Below are positions 35,480 to 44,144 of a stretch of 64,000 bases of DNA, in pieces. The stretch lies in NCBI RefSeq assembly GCF_003096715.1, contig NZ_QEOL01000003.1:372001-436000 (forward strand), written 5' to 3'. Within the stretch, counting starts at the first letter, position 1. Each line of letters begins with the position of its first letter. The translations under genes were made by a program, and so were the position numbers. Source of the DNA: Paraburkholderia silvatlantica. Its GTDB lineage: Bacteria; Pseudomonadota; Gammaproteobacteria; Burkholderiales; Burkholderiaceae. Under the pieces are notes generated by a model. It searched no databases. It was not told the DNA's origin and saw only the letters and a program-made list of their open reading frames with translations.

Positions 35480-35686
35480 TCATTCGCTAACGGATTCACT
35501 TCCGGTGGATTCGCTCGCGCGACGCTCCTCGTCGGCGACGCGGTTCGACGTACGCTTCTTGACGAGGAATTCGCCGTGCGGGGCAGTGCTCGGCGCAGGC
35601 AAGCGGGCCATGGCCATGAACGGCGCCATCATGAGGAGGCCGGCAATCGCGAACGAGGCGTTGAGTCGGTTGATGTACGTATTCAC
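35480..35686 (-). CDS. Small exported or membrane protein, 68 residues
   Basis: GTG start with GGGAGA 6 bases upstream. The N-terminal 28 residues (LNASFAIAGLLMMAPFMAMA) look like a signal peptide or single TM helix. The rest is polar and charged. Family unknown. It lies 64 bases upstream of the RcnB-like gene in the same direction, so both may be on one transcript for the cell envelope. Confidence 0.6.
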   Translation of the reverse strand: MNTYINRLNASFAIAGLLMMAPFMAMARLPAPSTAPHGEFLVKKRTSNRVADEERRASESTGSESVSE

Positions 35687-35746
35687 GTTTTCTCCCTGGC
35701 AATGAAATAAAGGATGACTAAATTATCTGAGGACTGACGCGAGGTT

Positions 35747-35760
35747 CGAGGCAAGCCTCG
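35747..35760. repeat. Perfect short inverted repeat
   Basis: CGAGGC-AA-GCCTCG lies about 60 bases upstream of the 68-residue gene, a possible operator or hairpin. The surrounding gap 35687-35965 between that gene and the chemoreceptor contains no supported gene. Confidence 0.4.
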
Positions 35761-35965
35761 GGAAGACTCGTTCCCAATCCAAAGCTTGCACCAAGTTTAC
35801 ATTTTGTAAGATTTGCTTTCAAGCAATGGGAGCGCAGTTTTTGTGCGGCGTATCGCCTCACAAAATGGGAGCGCGAACGCGGCGGCAGTGGCTGGCAAAG
35901 CCGTAAAGCTGCCGCGGCCGGCCGCGGCGCCTGTCTCCCCGAGGGCGTGCGGCATGCGCGTGAAG

Positions 35966-37507
35966 TCAGGCGACGGCGCGCTCCCTGAGCCTGAACGCGG
36001 ACACGGTCTCGCGAAGCGAGTGCGCCTGCTCAGCCAATGCATACGTCGCAGCCGAGGCTTCTTCCACGAGCGCCGCGTTTTGCTGCGTGACCTCGTCCAT
36101 TTGCGCGACGGCGATGTTCACCTGCTCGATGCCCGTCGACTGTTCGCGCGACGCCGTCGAAATATCCTGCACGGTGCCGGAAACCCGCTGCACGGCTTCG
36201 ACGATCTCGTCGATGATGTGGCCGGCATCGGCCACCTGGGACGATCCGCTTTCGACGTGCTCTTTCGACTGTTCGATGAGTGCCTTGATCTCGCGCGCGG
36301 CGTTCGCGCTGCGCTGCGCGAGCGTGCGGACTTCGCCCGCGACGACGGCGAAACCGCGGCCTTGCTCGCCCGCACGCGCCGCCTCGACGGCGGCGTTGAG
36401 CGCGAGAATGTTGGTCTGGAACGCGATGCCGTCGATCAATCCGATGATCTCGCCGACCTTGCTCGAGCTGTGGGCAATGGATTGCATCGTGCCGACCACG
36501 CCGCGCATCACTGTGCCGCCGCGCGCCGCGGTCCGCGCCGCCGTACCGGCAAGCGAGCTGACGTGCTCCGCATTCTGGGCGTTCATGCGTACGATCGACG
36601 TCAGCTCTTCCATGCTTGCGGCCGTTTCTTCGAGCGACGCTGCCTGCTCTTCGGTGCGCGAGGACAAATTCTGGTTGCCCGCGGCGATCTGCGCGCTCGC
36701 CGTTGCCACGCCTTCGGCGTTGGCCCGGACCTCGCTCACCACGCGCGCGAGGCTCGCCTGCATTTTCGCGAGCGCTGTGAGCAGTTCCGCTGTTTCGTCG
36801 TTGCCATGCGCATGCAGATCGGTCGATAGGTCGCCGTCGGCGACCTCGCGCGCAAAGTTCACGGCGCGGCCCAGCGGGCTCGTTACCGTGCGGCTGAACA
36901 GCACGCCGCCCGCCAGCGCGAGCAGGAACGCGGCCACCATCAGCACGGCGCTCACGATGGTGGCGTGCGCGGCCTGCACCGCGGCCTGTGCGGCCACTTG
37001 TGCGTTGGTAGCGGCAATCGTCTGCGCGGCGCGGTCGAGCAACTGGGCTGGCGCGCGATCGACGCCGGCGACCACGGTGTCGCCTGCAGCGGGATCGGCG
37101 CCCGCCGCCTTGAACGCCTCGAAGCCCTTGCGATACCCTTGGCCCATCGCCTCGTGCGCATCGGCGAACTGCGCGACGAGCATGCGCGCTTCGCCTTCGG
37201 GCAGTTTCGTTTCGAGCGCGGCGGCGAGGTCGTTCACGGTGCGCTCGCGCTTCTGAAACGCGCTCCAGTAACGATCGAGTTTTTGCGGATCCTTGCCGCG
37301 CAGGAGCGTGTCTTTCCACTCCTGCACCTGCAGCTTGAACTCGACGAGCGTGGCCGACACCATGCGCTCGTTCGCGGCGGCATCCTGCACGGTGGTGCGG
37401 TAGGTATCGATGGCCTGGTTGAGCGTGTGGATGCCGTAGAACGCACCCGCCGACATGAGGGTAAGGGACGCGGCGAAAGCGAGGGGAATTTTGTGGCTAA
37501 GTTTCAT
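35966..37507 (-). CDS. Methyl-accepting chemotaxis protein
   Basis: Transmembrane chemoreceptor of 513 residues. TM1 at about 7-28, a roughly 155-residue helical periplasmic sensor domain (four-helix-bundle type), TM2 at about 185-207, HAMP domain with TSPLGRAVNFAREVADGDLS, then a signalling domain with the highly conserved hairpin GIAFQTNILALNAAVEAARA. The ending VSAFRLRERAVA lacks a CheR-tether pentapeptide. Ligand unknown. Upstream lies a sigma-28-like promoter, consistent with control as a motility-class gene. There is no ribosome site directly before the ATG. Confidence 0.93.
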   Translation of the reverse strand: MKLSHKIPLAFAASLTLMSAGAFYGIHTLNQAIDTYRTTVQDAAANERMVSATLVEFKLQVQEWKDTLLRGKDPQKLDRYWSAFQKRERTVNDLAAALETKLPEGEARMLVAQFADAHEAMGQGYRKGFEAFKAAGADPAAGDTVVAGVDRAPAQLLDRAAQTIAATNAQVAAQAAVQAAHATIVSAVLMVAAFLLALAGGVLFSRTVTSPLGRAVNFAREVADGDLSTDLHAHGNDETAELLTALAKMQASLARVVSEVRANAEGVATASAQIAAGNQNLSSRTEEQAASLEETAASMEELTSIVRMNAQNAEHVSSLAGTAARTAARGGTVMRGVVGTMQSIAHSSSKVGEIIGLIDGIAFQTNILALNAAVEAARAGEQGRGFAVVAGEVRTLAQRSANAAREIKALIEQSKEHVESGSSQVADAGHIIDEIVEAVQRVSGTVQDISTASREQSTGIEQVNIAVAQMDEVTQQNAALVEEASAATYALAEQAHSLRETVSAFRLRERAVA

Positions 37508-37538
37508 GGAGGTCGAATGGCTGAAATGCCAGGCGCAT
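37497..37538 (-). CDS. Possible 13-residue leader peptide overlapping the chemoreceptor start
   Basis: Behind an ideal AAGGAGG (37549-37555) and a 10-base spacer, the minus strand reads ATG and encodes MRLAFQPFDLHET. Its stop lies 11 bases inside the chemoreceptor gene, in another frame. The chemoreceptor ATG has no ribosome site of its own, so coupled re-initiation is a possibility. The proposed sigma-28 transcript start would remove the ribosome site, so the two readings compete. Confidence 0.35.
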   Translation of the reverse strand: MRLAFQPFDLHET

Positions 37539-37553
37539 GACGCGCCGACCTCC
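37508..37553 (-). promoter_or_regulatory. Nested inverted repeats in the chemoreceptor leader
   Basis: On the minus strand GGAGGTCG (37546-37553) is perfectly complementary to CGACCTCC (37508-37515), which touches the chemoreceptor ATG. Inside it GGCGC (37542-37546) pairs with GCGCC (37532-37536) around the leader ATG. An RNA covering all of this could hide the ribosome site. Confidence 0.5.
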
Positions 37554-37555
37554 TT

Positions 37556-37582
37556 ATTACGGCTCGAGCCTGCCCTTCTTGA
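37556..37582 (-). promoter_or_regulatory. Candidate sigma-28 (FliA) promoter of the chemoreceptor
   Basis: TCAAGAAG, 11 bases, then GCCGTAAT on the minus strand. This matches the length and form of the flagellar-class consensus TAAAGTTT-N11-GCCGATAA, including the GCCG core. Predicted transcript start is near 37549, about 42 bases before the chemoreceptor ATG. Confidence 0.6.
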
Positions 37583-37797
37583 GTTTTAGCGCATTGCGCC
37601 TGCTTTCGTCATACATAAGCCGGTGCAGACACCTTGCGGTGCGATTCGCGGCGCTAACGTCGCTTGCGAGAACGACGAGGCCGGTTTTCGCGCAGCCGCG
37701 CTTCGCCGGCGAGCGACCCGCTAGAATTGAGATGGCCGGCGCTGCGTAGTGCAGCGGCGCTCGCGACTTCCTTGCCATTATTCGATTTCATTCACGC

Positions 37798-39129
37798 GTG
37801 AAGACCGCTACCCTCGAACAACTGCGTGACGGGCAACTCGCCGGCGCACGACACCTCAAGCTCGCCTGCGGGTTGACCGAATTTCCGCGCGAGATCTTCG
37901 ACCTCGCGGACACCCTGGAGATGCTCGACCTCTCGGGCAATGCGCTCACGTCGCTGCCCGACGACCTGCCGAGGCTGCGCCGTCTGCGCATTCTGTTCGC
38001 CTCGAACAACCCGTTCACCGAGTTGCCGCCTGTGCTCGGCGAGTGCGAATCGCTGAGCGTGGTCGGCTTCAAGGCGAACCGCATCCGCCGCGTTTCGGGA
38101 CGCGCGCTGCCGCCGCAATTGCGCTGGCTGATCCTGACCGATAACGACGTCGATGCGCTGCCGGCCGAAATCGGCGAGCGTCCGAATCTGCAAAAGCTGA
38201 TGCTCGCCGGCAACCGGCTGCGGTCGTTGCCCGAGACGATGGCCGCGTGCAGCCGGCTCGAACTGCTGCGGATTTCCGCGAACCGGCTCGACGCCTTGCC
38301 CGACTGGCTGTTGCGCCTGCCGCGTCTCGCGTGGCTCGCCTATGCCGGCAATCCGCTGAACGTCGTGCGCGAGCAGGTGGCGCTCGCCAATGCGCCGGTG
38401 CCCGATATCGACTGGCATACGCTCGCGCTTGGACAGCCGCTCGGCGAGGGCGCGTCGGGCGTGACGCATCGCGCGACGCGGCTCCTGCGCGATGGGCATC
38501 CCGTGGAGGCGGTCGCCGTCAAGCTGTTCAAGGGCGCGGTGACGAGCGACGGTCTACCGGAGCTCGAAATGGCCGCGTGCCTGCAAGCCGGGCTGCACCC
38601 GAATCTCATCCCGGTGCTCGGCAAGATCACAGGCCATCCGCTCGGCGAGCATGGCCTCGTGATGGAGCTGATCCATCCGTCGTTCGTCAATCTCGCGAGG
38701 CCGCCGAGTCTCGACTCGTGTACGCGTGACGTTTATGCGGCCGATGTACGCTTCGACCGGCCGGTTGCATTGCAGATCGCACGCGCGATCGCAGCAGCGG
38801 CACGCCATCTGCATGGACGCGGGATCATGCACGGCGATCTCTATGCGCACAACATCCTGCACGACGGCACAGGGCACGTACTGCTCGGCGATTTCGGCGC
38901 GGCGTCCTTTTACGATATCGACGATCGCGCCGAGGCGCAGGCGCTCGAACGTATCGAGGTGCGTGCGTTCGGCTGCCTGCTGGAAGAACTCGCGCAGCGT
39001 CTGGCCGGAGAGGCTCATGATCGCGCTGCCGGGTTCGATGCGCTGATAGCAGACTGCTTGCGCGAGCAAGTCGAGACGCGGCCCTCGTTCGATGAAATTG
39101 TCGAGCGGCTAGCTGCGTTGGGCGATTGA
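37798..39129 (+). CDS. Leucine-rich-repeat protein kinase
   Basis: A 443-residue two-part protein. Residues about 18-195 hold leucine-rich repeats of about 23 residues (for example LEMLDLSGNALTSLPDDLP and LQKLMLAGNRLRSLPETM). Residues 205-440 form a eukaryotic-like kinase domain: glycine loop LGEGASGVTH, Lys242 in VAVKLFKG, catalytic Asp347 in HGDLYAHNIL (HRD changed to HGD) and Asp365 in DFG. No signal peptide or TM segment, so it is cytoplasmic. The start is a GTG. Divergent from the chemoreceptor gene. The LRR part presumably binds a protein partner; substrate unknown. Confidence 0.88.
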   Translation: MKTATLEQLRDGQLAGARHLKLACGLTEFPREIFDLADTLEMLDLSGNALTSLPDDLPRLRRLRILFASNNPFTELPPVLGECESLSVVGFKANRIRRVSGRALPPQLRWLILTDNDVDALPAEIGERPNLQKLMLAGNRLRSLPETMAACSRLELLRISANRLDALPDWLLRLPRLAWLAYAGNPLNVVREQVALANAPVPDIDWHTLALGQPLGEGASGVTHRATRLLRDGHPVEAVAVKLFKGAVTSDGLPELEMAACLQAGLHPNLIPVLGKITGHPLGEHGLVMELIHPSFVNLARPPSLDSCTRDVYAADVRFDRPVALQIARAIAAAARHLHGRGIMHGDLYAHNILHDGTGHVLLGDFGAASFYDIDDRAEAQALERIEVRAFGCLLEELAQRLAGEAHDRAAGFDALIADCLREQVETRPSFDEIVERLAALGD

Positions 39130-39165
39130 GCGCAAGCCGATCATGCGGCTGCCCTTAGCGTCGAT

Positions 39166-40332
39166 TTATGCGCTCTGCGGCGAGGAGCGGCGTGCGCCGC
39201 CGCGTCCTCCCAATGCGCCAAGCGCCGTCCGGGGTAACTCTTCGGTGGCCAGTGCCCACAGCGAATACGCCACGCCGCGCTGGAACAACAAGCTGACAGC
39301 ACTGCGAAGCTCGCCCCTGCCCAGCGCATAGACCGAGTCAGTGACGGCCTTGGCGCCGTGCATCAGGACGCTGGCATGCCGGTAGCACCCCATCATGCAG
39401 GCATTGCACGGTTCCCGTTGGTCGGGCAGACGGTCGAGGTCGAACACGGAGCCCATGGGCTCATGCCACGGTTCGCAACGCCAGATATCGAGGTTCCAGT
39501 CGATATAAAAATACTTGCTGCCGGCGATGCACGGAATGAGTTGCTGTTCGCCGCGCACGAACCGCGCGACCTCGTCCAGTGCGGCGCCCGGGTCCATCAC
39601 GCGAAAGTGCTTCTTGAGATGTTCGATTGCACTCAATGCTTCGAGTAGTTCGTCGCGGCTGAGGTCGACGAGCTTCGAATGCTCGTCGTACACCAGCGAC
39701 GTGGAGCCGAATGCGTCGCGCCTTGGGTAGGAAAACACCACGGAATCGAAGCCAAGCCGGTTGAGCGTTTCGGGAAGCGCTGCGTAACGGACCAGATGGC
39801 TCACCGTAACCGTTGCGCAGACCGGGATGCCGAAAGTGTGCGCCTCGGCGATGCCCTCGCGGATGCGCGCCGCAAGGCCGGGCAGTCCGCGATTGCGTTC
39901 GTGCTCGCTCATGTCCGCGCTATCGATCGAGATCAGCAGACGCTTCAGGCCGGCCGCAGCCAGTTGCTTGATGTGCCGAGGAAGGAACCAGCCGTTCGTG
40001 ATCACGCCGCACTGGATGCCGGCTTTCGTGGCCGAGCCTACGAGCGATTCGATTTGCGGATGCACCAGAGGCTCGCCGCCCTGCAGCGTCATGTAGCGAA
40101 TCTTGCGTCTGCGCAGCATCGGCATCGCACGCGCGAACGCATCAGGATCGAGATAGCGGCGCGGGCCTGCCATTTTCTTCTCGCGCGAAAAGCCGCAGAA
40201 GTCGCATGCAGCGTTGCAAACGTTCGTAACCGAAACGTCACAAACCGCAGGCAGTGGAGTGTGGGGCTCGCTCTCGCCGTTGCTTACATTTGGCAAACTG
40301 CGCCATTTGATGGTCCGCTCTGTCCTGTCCAT
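39166..40332 (-). CDS. Radical SAM protein with SPASM-like C-terminal cysteines
   Basis: A 388-residue iron-sulfur enzyme. The SAM cluster motif is CNAACDFCGF (Cys39, Cys43, Cys46), then a GGEPLVHP motif and ISIDS. The C-terminal third has C-IAGSKYFYIDWNLDIWRC and EPCNACMMGCYRH, which look like a second (SPASM/twitch) cluster region. GAGGG lies just before the ATG at 40332; a GTG 33 bases upstream is less likely. SPASM proteins modify peptides, proteins or small molecules; no precursor peptide gene is evident nearby. Convergent with the LRR-kinase gene. Confidence 0.85.
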   Translation of the reverse strand: MDRTERTIKWRSLPNVSNGESEPHTPLPAVCDVSVTNVCNAACDFCGFSREKKMAGPRRYLDPDAFARAMPMLRRRKIRYMTLQGGEPLVHPQIESLVGSATKAGIQCGVITNGWFLPRHIKQLAAAGLKRLLISIDSADMSEHERNRGLPGLAARIREGIAEAHTFGIPVCATVTVSHLVRYAALPETLNRLGFDSVVFSYPRRDAFGSTSLVYDEHSKLVDLSRDELLEALSAIEHLKKHFRVMDPGAALDEVARFVRGEQQLIPCIAGSKYFYIDWNLDIWRCEPWHEPMGSVFDLDRLPDQREPCNACMMGCYRHASVLMHGAKAVTDSVYALGRGELRSAVSLLFQRGVAYSLWALATEELPRTALGALGGRGGARRSSPQSA

Positions 40333-40556
40333 GGTGCCCTCGAGGTTTGCCAACTCGTTCCGCACGAACCATCATAGGTTATGCACGGCACACGCCGGAT
40401 CGGGAACGATATTTTTTCAATAATGGCTCAAACCCATCCTGCTTGACTGGCGATTGCCGGACGCCTTCAATCCCGATACTCGATGGTGTCTTACTGGGCA
40501 GTCGGTTATGGGCGAGTTCGTGAATGCTTTGCACGGGTTTGCAGAAGGAGAGAGAA

Positions 40557-41015
40557 ATGGTTGATACCACAACCACCAGGCCGCGCGCCATCGGCTTCAA
40601 CCATGTTGCGCTGGAAGTGGGCGATATCGAGGAAGCGCTGGCTTTCTACAGCCGCATCTTCGACTTTCAGTTGCGCGGCAAGAGCAGGACGATGGCCTTC
40701 ATCGATCTTGGCGATCAATTCATCGCGTTGCAGGCCGGCCGCAGACAGCCCGCCGACGACGGCCGGCATGTCGGCCTCGTTGTCGACGACAAGGAGGCGG
40801 CGCGCGCCGCACTCGCAGCCGCAGGCGTGAAGACGCTCGACGGTCCGTTTCTGGATTTTCGCGACCCCTGGGGCAATCGCATCGAGATCGTGGGCTATGA
40901 GAACATCCAGTTCACAAAGGCGCCGAACGTCCTGCGCGGCATGGGCCTGACGCACTTGACCAAGAACGAAAACGCGAAAAAGGAGCTGGCCGAAAAAGGG
41001 ATGGGGCCGAGTTGA
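40557..41015 (+). CDS. VOC-family (glyoxalase-like) protein
   Basis: A 152-residue metal-dependent dioxygenase/lyase-fold protein. Strings GFNHVALEVGDIEEALAFY, AFIDLGDQFIAL, VGLVVDDKEAARAAL and FRDPWGNRIEIVGYE are typical of the two beta-alpha-beta-beta-beta modules, and His15 and the Glu in IEIV are likely metal ligands. AAGGAG precedes the ATG. Divergent from the radical SAM gene. Reaction unknown. Confidence 0.88.
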   Translation: MVDTTTTRPRAIGFNHVALEVGDIEEALAFYSRIFDFQLRGKSRTMAFIDLGDQFIALQAGRRQPADDGRHVGLVVDDKEAARAALAAAGVKTLDGPFLDFRDPWGNRIEIVGYENIQFTKAPNVLRGMGLTHLTKNENAKKELAEKGMGPS

Positions 41016-41049
41016 GGCCCAATTTTCGCTGACGGGGCCGCTGCTTCGC

Positions 41050-41928
41050 TCAATCCGGTTGCGATTGCGGTTCTTGCGGCGCCAGTTGCGGTTGCGTCGG
41101 CGGTTGCGGCAGCGGTTGCGTCGGCAATTGCGGCAGCGGAAGAGGTTGCGGCGCCGTGATCGGTTCGAGCCCGCTGCGCGTAATTGCGGGCGCCGCATCC
41201 GGCGAGGACAGAAAGCGGATCAGCGCCTCGGCGCCGGCAGGATTTCTCGCAGTGGTCGCGATGCCCCCGGAGTACACCGTGTAGCTTTGCACTTGCGCGG
41301 GCAGACTGCCGACCACCGTTATCCCCTTGACCGGCAAGAGTTCCACGACCTGTTGCAAGCCGATCTCCGCGTCGCCGTTCGCGACTACAGTGGAGACCCG
41401 CTCGGCGGAAACCATGCGGCTCCTGCTTTTCACACGCCCGTCAATGCCCAGACGCGAAAACAGTTCATTGGCGATATAGACGCCACTCGCGCTTTCCGGG
41501 TAGACAATCGACTTCGCTGCAAGCAGCGTGCTGCGCAAAGCGTCGACCGTGCTGATGTCCGGTTTCGGCGCACCCTCGCGCACCACCAGGCCGATTGGCG
41601 AGCGAGCGAAGTCCACCTTGCTGCCAGGCATGACGTTGCCGGCGCGAATCTGATCGTCGAGCGCATCGCTGACCACGATCAGCACGTCGGCCCACTCGCC
41701 ACGCGCAAACCGCACGGGAATCGCATTCAGGGCGGTGCCCGCCGCCGCTCCCCAGACGGTGGCCAGCGTATAGCCGCTCTCGTCCTCGAATTGCGGGCCC
41801 AGATCACGATACGCCGGCGCAAACCAGCCCGACATCATGACTTTCACCTGGTCTGCCAGACACGCGCTGGGGCCCAGTAACACGAAGCAGATCGCGAGTG
41901 TGCGAACCCTCAGCTTGCAGATAGACAC
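41050..41928 (-). CDS. ModA-like periplasmic substrate-binding protein with a Pro/Gln tail
   Basis: A 292-residue exported protein. N-terminal signal peptide ending near SACLADQ. The body is a type 2 periplasmic-binding fold like molybdate-binding ModA (GAAAGTALNAIPVRFARGEW, DVLIVVSDALDDQIRAG, SPIGLVVREGAPKPDISTVD, GDAEIGLQQVVELL). It then has an unusual 35-residue low-complexity tail of Pro, Gln and Leu. No permease or ATPase gene adjoins it, so it is an orphan; it might deliver to a distant transporter or serve as a sensor. Convergent with the VOC gene. Confidence 0.88.
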   Translation of the reverse strand: MSICKLRVRTLAICFVLLGPSACLADQVKVMMSGWFAPAYRDLGPQFEDESGYTLATVWGAAAGTALNAIPVRFARGEWADVLIVVSDALDDQIRAGNVMPGSKVDFARSPIGLVVREGAPKPDISTVDALRSTLLAAKSIVYPESASGVYIANELFSRLGIDGRVKSRSRMVSAERVSTVVANGDAEIGLQQVVELLPVKGITVVGSLPAQVQSYTVYSGGIATTARNPAGAEALIRFLSSPDAAPAITRSGLEPITAPQPLPLPQLPTQPLPQPPTQPQLAPQEPQSQPD

Positions 41929-42200
41929 GGTTGCGCCCCATCTCGATCGGCTGATCCGGCACTACGCCCCCACATGTATCGCTCCCTATTAGCGACTAAA
42001 GCGTGCAACCAAAGCGTGCGGCGAAAACATGCGACGACAGCGCGTCATGGCTACCATCGGTTTGCATCGTTTATACAACACGTTCGTTTGTGCACACACT
42101 GCTTTTGTTCGCCTCTGATAGTCTTTTCCCAGCGACAGTTCGGGCCGTTATCAAACTTGACGCGTGCGAAGCGTGAAATCGAAGACAGGGGGGCTTATCC

Positions 42201-42476
42201 ATGTTGCGTTGGCTTTCAAACTTGATTGCCCACAATGCCGCAACGCCGGAGAAGCAGGCTCAACGCGCGCTGGGCGAATTGCGCATGGCACTCTTCCAGG
42301 CCGAACAGCGGGTTCTGGATGCGCAATTGCAGGCCGAGTATTACCGCACGCGAATTGCGTTTTGCGAAGAAGTGCTGAAGGCCGGCATCGAACAGGTGTC
42401 GGACGTGCGCAAAGGGCAACGTGAAGCGGTCACGCACGACTTGCGTCCGAACCTGAAGCTCACCACTTCGCAATAG
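42201..42476 (+). CDS. Unknown 91-residue helical protein
   Basis: Not recognised. The ATG follows a GGGGGG run 8-9 bases upstream. The protein is almost wholly helical with a likely coiled coil at 20-70 (QRALGELRMALFQAEQRVL), no export signal. Preceded by about 270 bases without a gene that contain an AT-richer patch near 42050-42120. Standalone gene of unknown role. Confidence 0.7.
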   Translation: MLRWLSNLIAHNAATPEKQAQRALGELRMALFQAEQRVLDAQLQAEYYRTRIAFCEEVLKAGIEQVSDVRKGQREAVTHDLRPNLKLTTSQ

Positions 42477-42635
42477 GCAGGCGCGGGCAGGACGCCGCCG
42501 ATCCGGCGAGCGAATCTTATGAATCCAATACTCGGCATGCCGAATTATCTGGTTCGCCGGGTCAACGTCGACGACAAGCGGAAAACGTGCGCCCATCCGG
42601 TCTTTCCGGTAGTCGGCAGAAGACCCAACGCACCG

Positions 42636-42944
42636 CTAGACGCGCGGTAGATCGTCGATGGATTTTTCGACGTTACCGTCCGGCACTTCCAGATCGATTC
42701 CATCGATTCCGTTGGGATGCGGCACCGGCTTGATCTTTGGGCCAAGAAATCGCATGCCGCCCAGCGTAAATACGGAATAAACCACGGCGCCCGAGCGGAT
42801 GTCGTTGGTGACGGCCGCCACCTCGGAGATGGTGGGTGCCGAGAGCCAATTGTGCGTCTGGGGGTCGATCAGCGCCCAGCGCACGTGTGTGACCCGGTCG
42901 GTCGAGGAACTGATGCGTACACCGTCGATACCATAGGTAGCCAT
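42636..42944 (-). CDS. Unknown 102-residue protein
   Basis: Not recognised. It starts MATYGIDGVRISSSTDRVTH and continues with a beta-rich pattern (VVYSVFTLGGMRFLGPKIK) and an acidic end (GIDLEVPDGNVEKSIDDLP). AGGG lies a few bases before the ATG. No signal peptide. The composition is that of a real small globular protein; it is convergent with the 91-residue gene. Confidence 0.7.
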   Translation of the reverse strand: MATYGIDGVRISSSTDRVTHVRWALIDPQTHNWLSAPTISEVAAVTNDIRSGAVVYSVFTLGGMRFLGPKIKPVPHPNGIDGIDLEVPDGNVEKSIDDLPRV

Positions 42945-43031
42945 AGCCGTCACCCTGGAGGCGAGAACCCTAATGGTAATCCGTTCGCAGCGCGGGTGGT
43001 AGCACGCTGGAGGCCTTCCAGCCGACCGCGC

Positions 43032-43904
43032 TCACCACACCGCCTGGCTCGTGATTGCAAACTGCCTGAACTGGGTATCGACGCGCAAAGGCGCGCCGCG
43101 CTCCGTCTTCTCGATATGATCGACGAGCGGCAGCCCCACGCCTTCGAGCCAGTCGGAGAGGCCCAGATCGACGGGCGTATCGATGCGCACGAACATGCCC
43201 GCGTTGGAGGCGAGCCAATGGCTGATCAGCGCCTTGGCGCGGCATGCATCCGGCGAGTCGGGGGCGATCACGGGGCCGATCACGTGCCCGTCGCCAAAGC
43301 GGCGAAAGAGTGCGAAGCCGATCAGGTCGCCGTCGCGGTCGAGCGCGATGCCGTTCGCCTGGTCGAGCAGTTTCGGCAGCATGTCCGAGCGGTCGAGTCC
43401 GCTTGCGCTCGTAGCCAGCTCGATGAGGCGGGGGCGGTCGCTCGCGCCGATCGGGCGCAGCCGCTCGCCCGCGGGCAGCGAGACGAGCGGCGGCTGAAAC
43501 GCCGCGCCCTGGTGCTGATGAATGCGGCCGATGCGCCTAAAGCCGAGCCGCTCGACGAGCGGCCAGCCCGCGTCGCTTGCGTGGAGCAGCAAGGTGCGCG
43601 AGGCGAGCGCCTGCATCCAGTGCTCGATCAGGGCACGGCCAATGCCGCGGCGCTGATGACTGGGCTTGACGATCAGCATGCCGAGCGTCGCCGCGTTGGG
43701 ACCGAACAACCACGAGAAAGCCGTGCCGACGAGCGAGCCGCCTTCGTCCACGGCCACGATGCCTTCGCCGATGCGGGCGGCGAAACGCCAGTCTTCGGGA
43801 CGGTGCCGCCAGCGCACCGCCGTCGACAACGCATGCGCGGCGGGCAGATCGTCGGCAGTAAATGCGCGGTAGGTAATGACGCTCTTCAGGGTTGGGTCGG
43901 ACAC
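43032..43904 (-). CDS. Two-domain GNAT acetyltransferase (copy A)
   Basis: A 290-residue acyltransferase. GNAT domain at about 10-140 with acetyl-CoA loop VKPSHQRRGIGRALIEHW; second domain at about 160-285 with RPRLIELATSASGLDRSDML and FALFRRFGDGHVIGPV. The GTG start has GGAGG 5 bases upstream. It is a clear paralogue of the GNAT gene at 62855-63730, with matching domain order and long shared strings. Divergent from an aldehyde dehydrogenase gene. Substrate unknown. Confidence 0.9.
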   Translation of the reverse strand: MSDPTLKSVITYRAFTADDLPAAHALSTAVRWRHRPEDWRFAARIGEGIVAVDEGGSLVGTAFSWLFGPNAATLGMLIVKPSHQRRGIGRALIEHWMQALASRTLLLHASDAGWPLVERLGFRRIGRIHQHQGAAFQPPLVSLPAGERLRPIGASDRPRLIELATSASGLDRSDMLPKLLDQANGIALDRDGDLIGFALFRRFGDGHVIGPVIAPDSPDACRAKALISHWLASNAGMFVRIDTPVDLGLSDWLEGVGLPLVDHIEKTERGAPLRVDTQFRQFAITSQAVW

Positions 43905-44144
43905 GCCGGCCTCCAGATTCTGTATACGCGTTCCGTGACTATCGCATTGCCCGCCGTGGCTGACTAGGACGATCTTCCTGTTCTGGGCGCGCCGTGGGTG
44001 CGCGCCCGTGATGCAATGCAAAACGCGGGGTTGGACGGTCAATAACGCTTCGATTCTGCTGATTGCGCTTTTTTGTCGGCGAAAAATGCGGCGGCAGCGG
44101 ACCTACGATATTTCCCATCGAGACCAAGTCGAGGGAACCCAGTC

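Noticed and set aside
35797..36042. 81-codon minus-strand frame in the gap after the chemoreceptor
   Set aside because: It starts inside the chemoreceptor gene, has no ribosome site and reads as low-complexity Arg/Ser/Pro sequence.
36087..37256. 389-codon plus-strand frame opposite the chemoreceptor
   Set aside because: Ala/Ser/Thr-rich mirror of the receptor coding sequence; no ribosome site.
41080..41150. Short repeats suggesting a CRISPR-like or VNTR array
   Set aside because: The repeats are in frame within a binding-protein gene, imperfect and without spacers; explained as a Pro/Gln tail.
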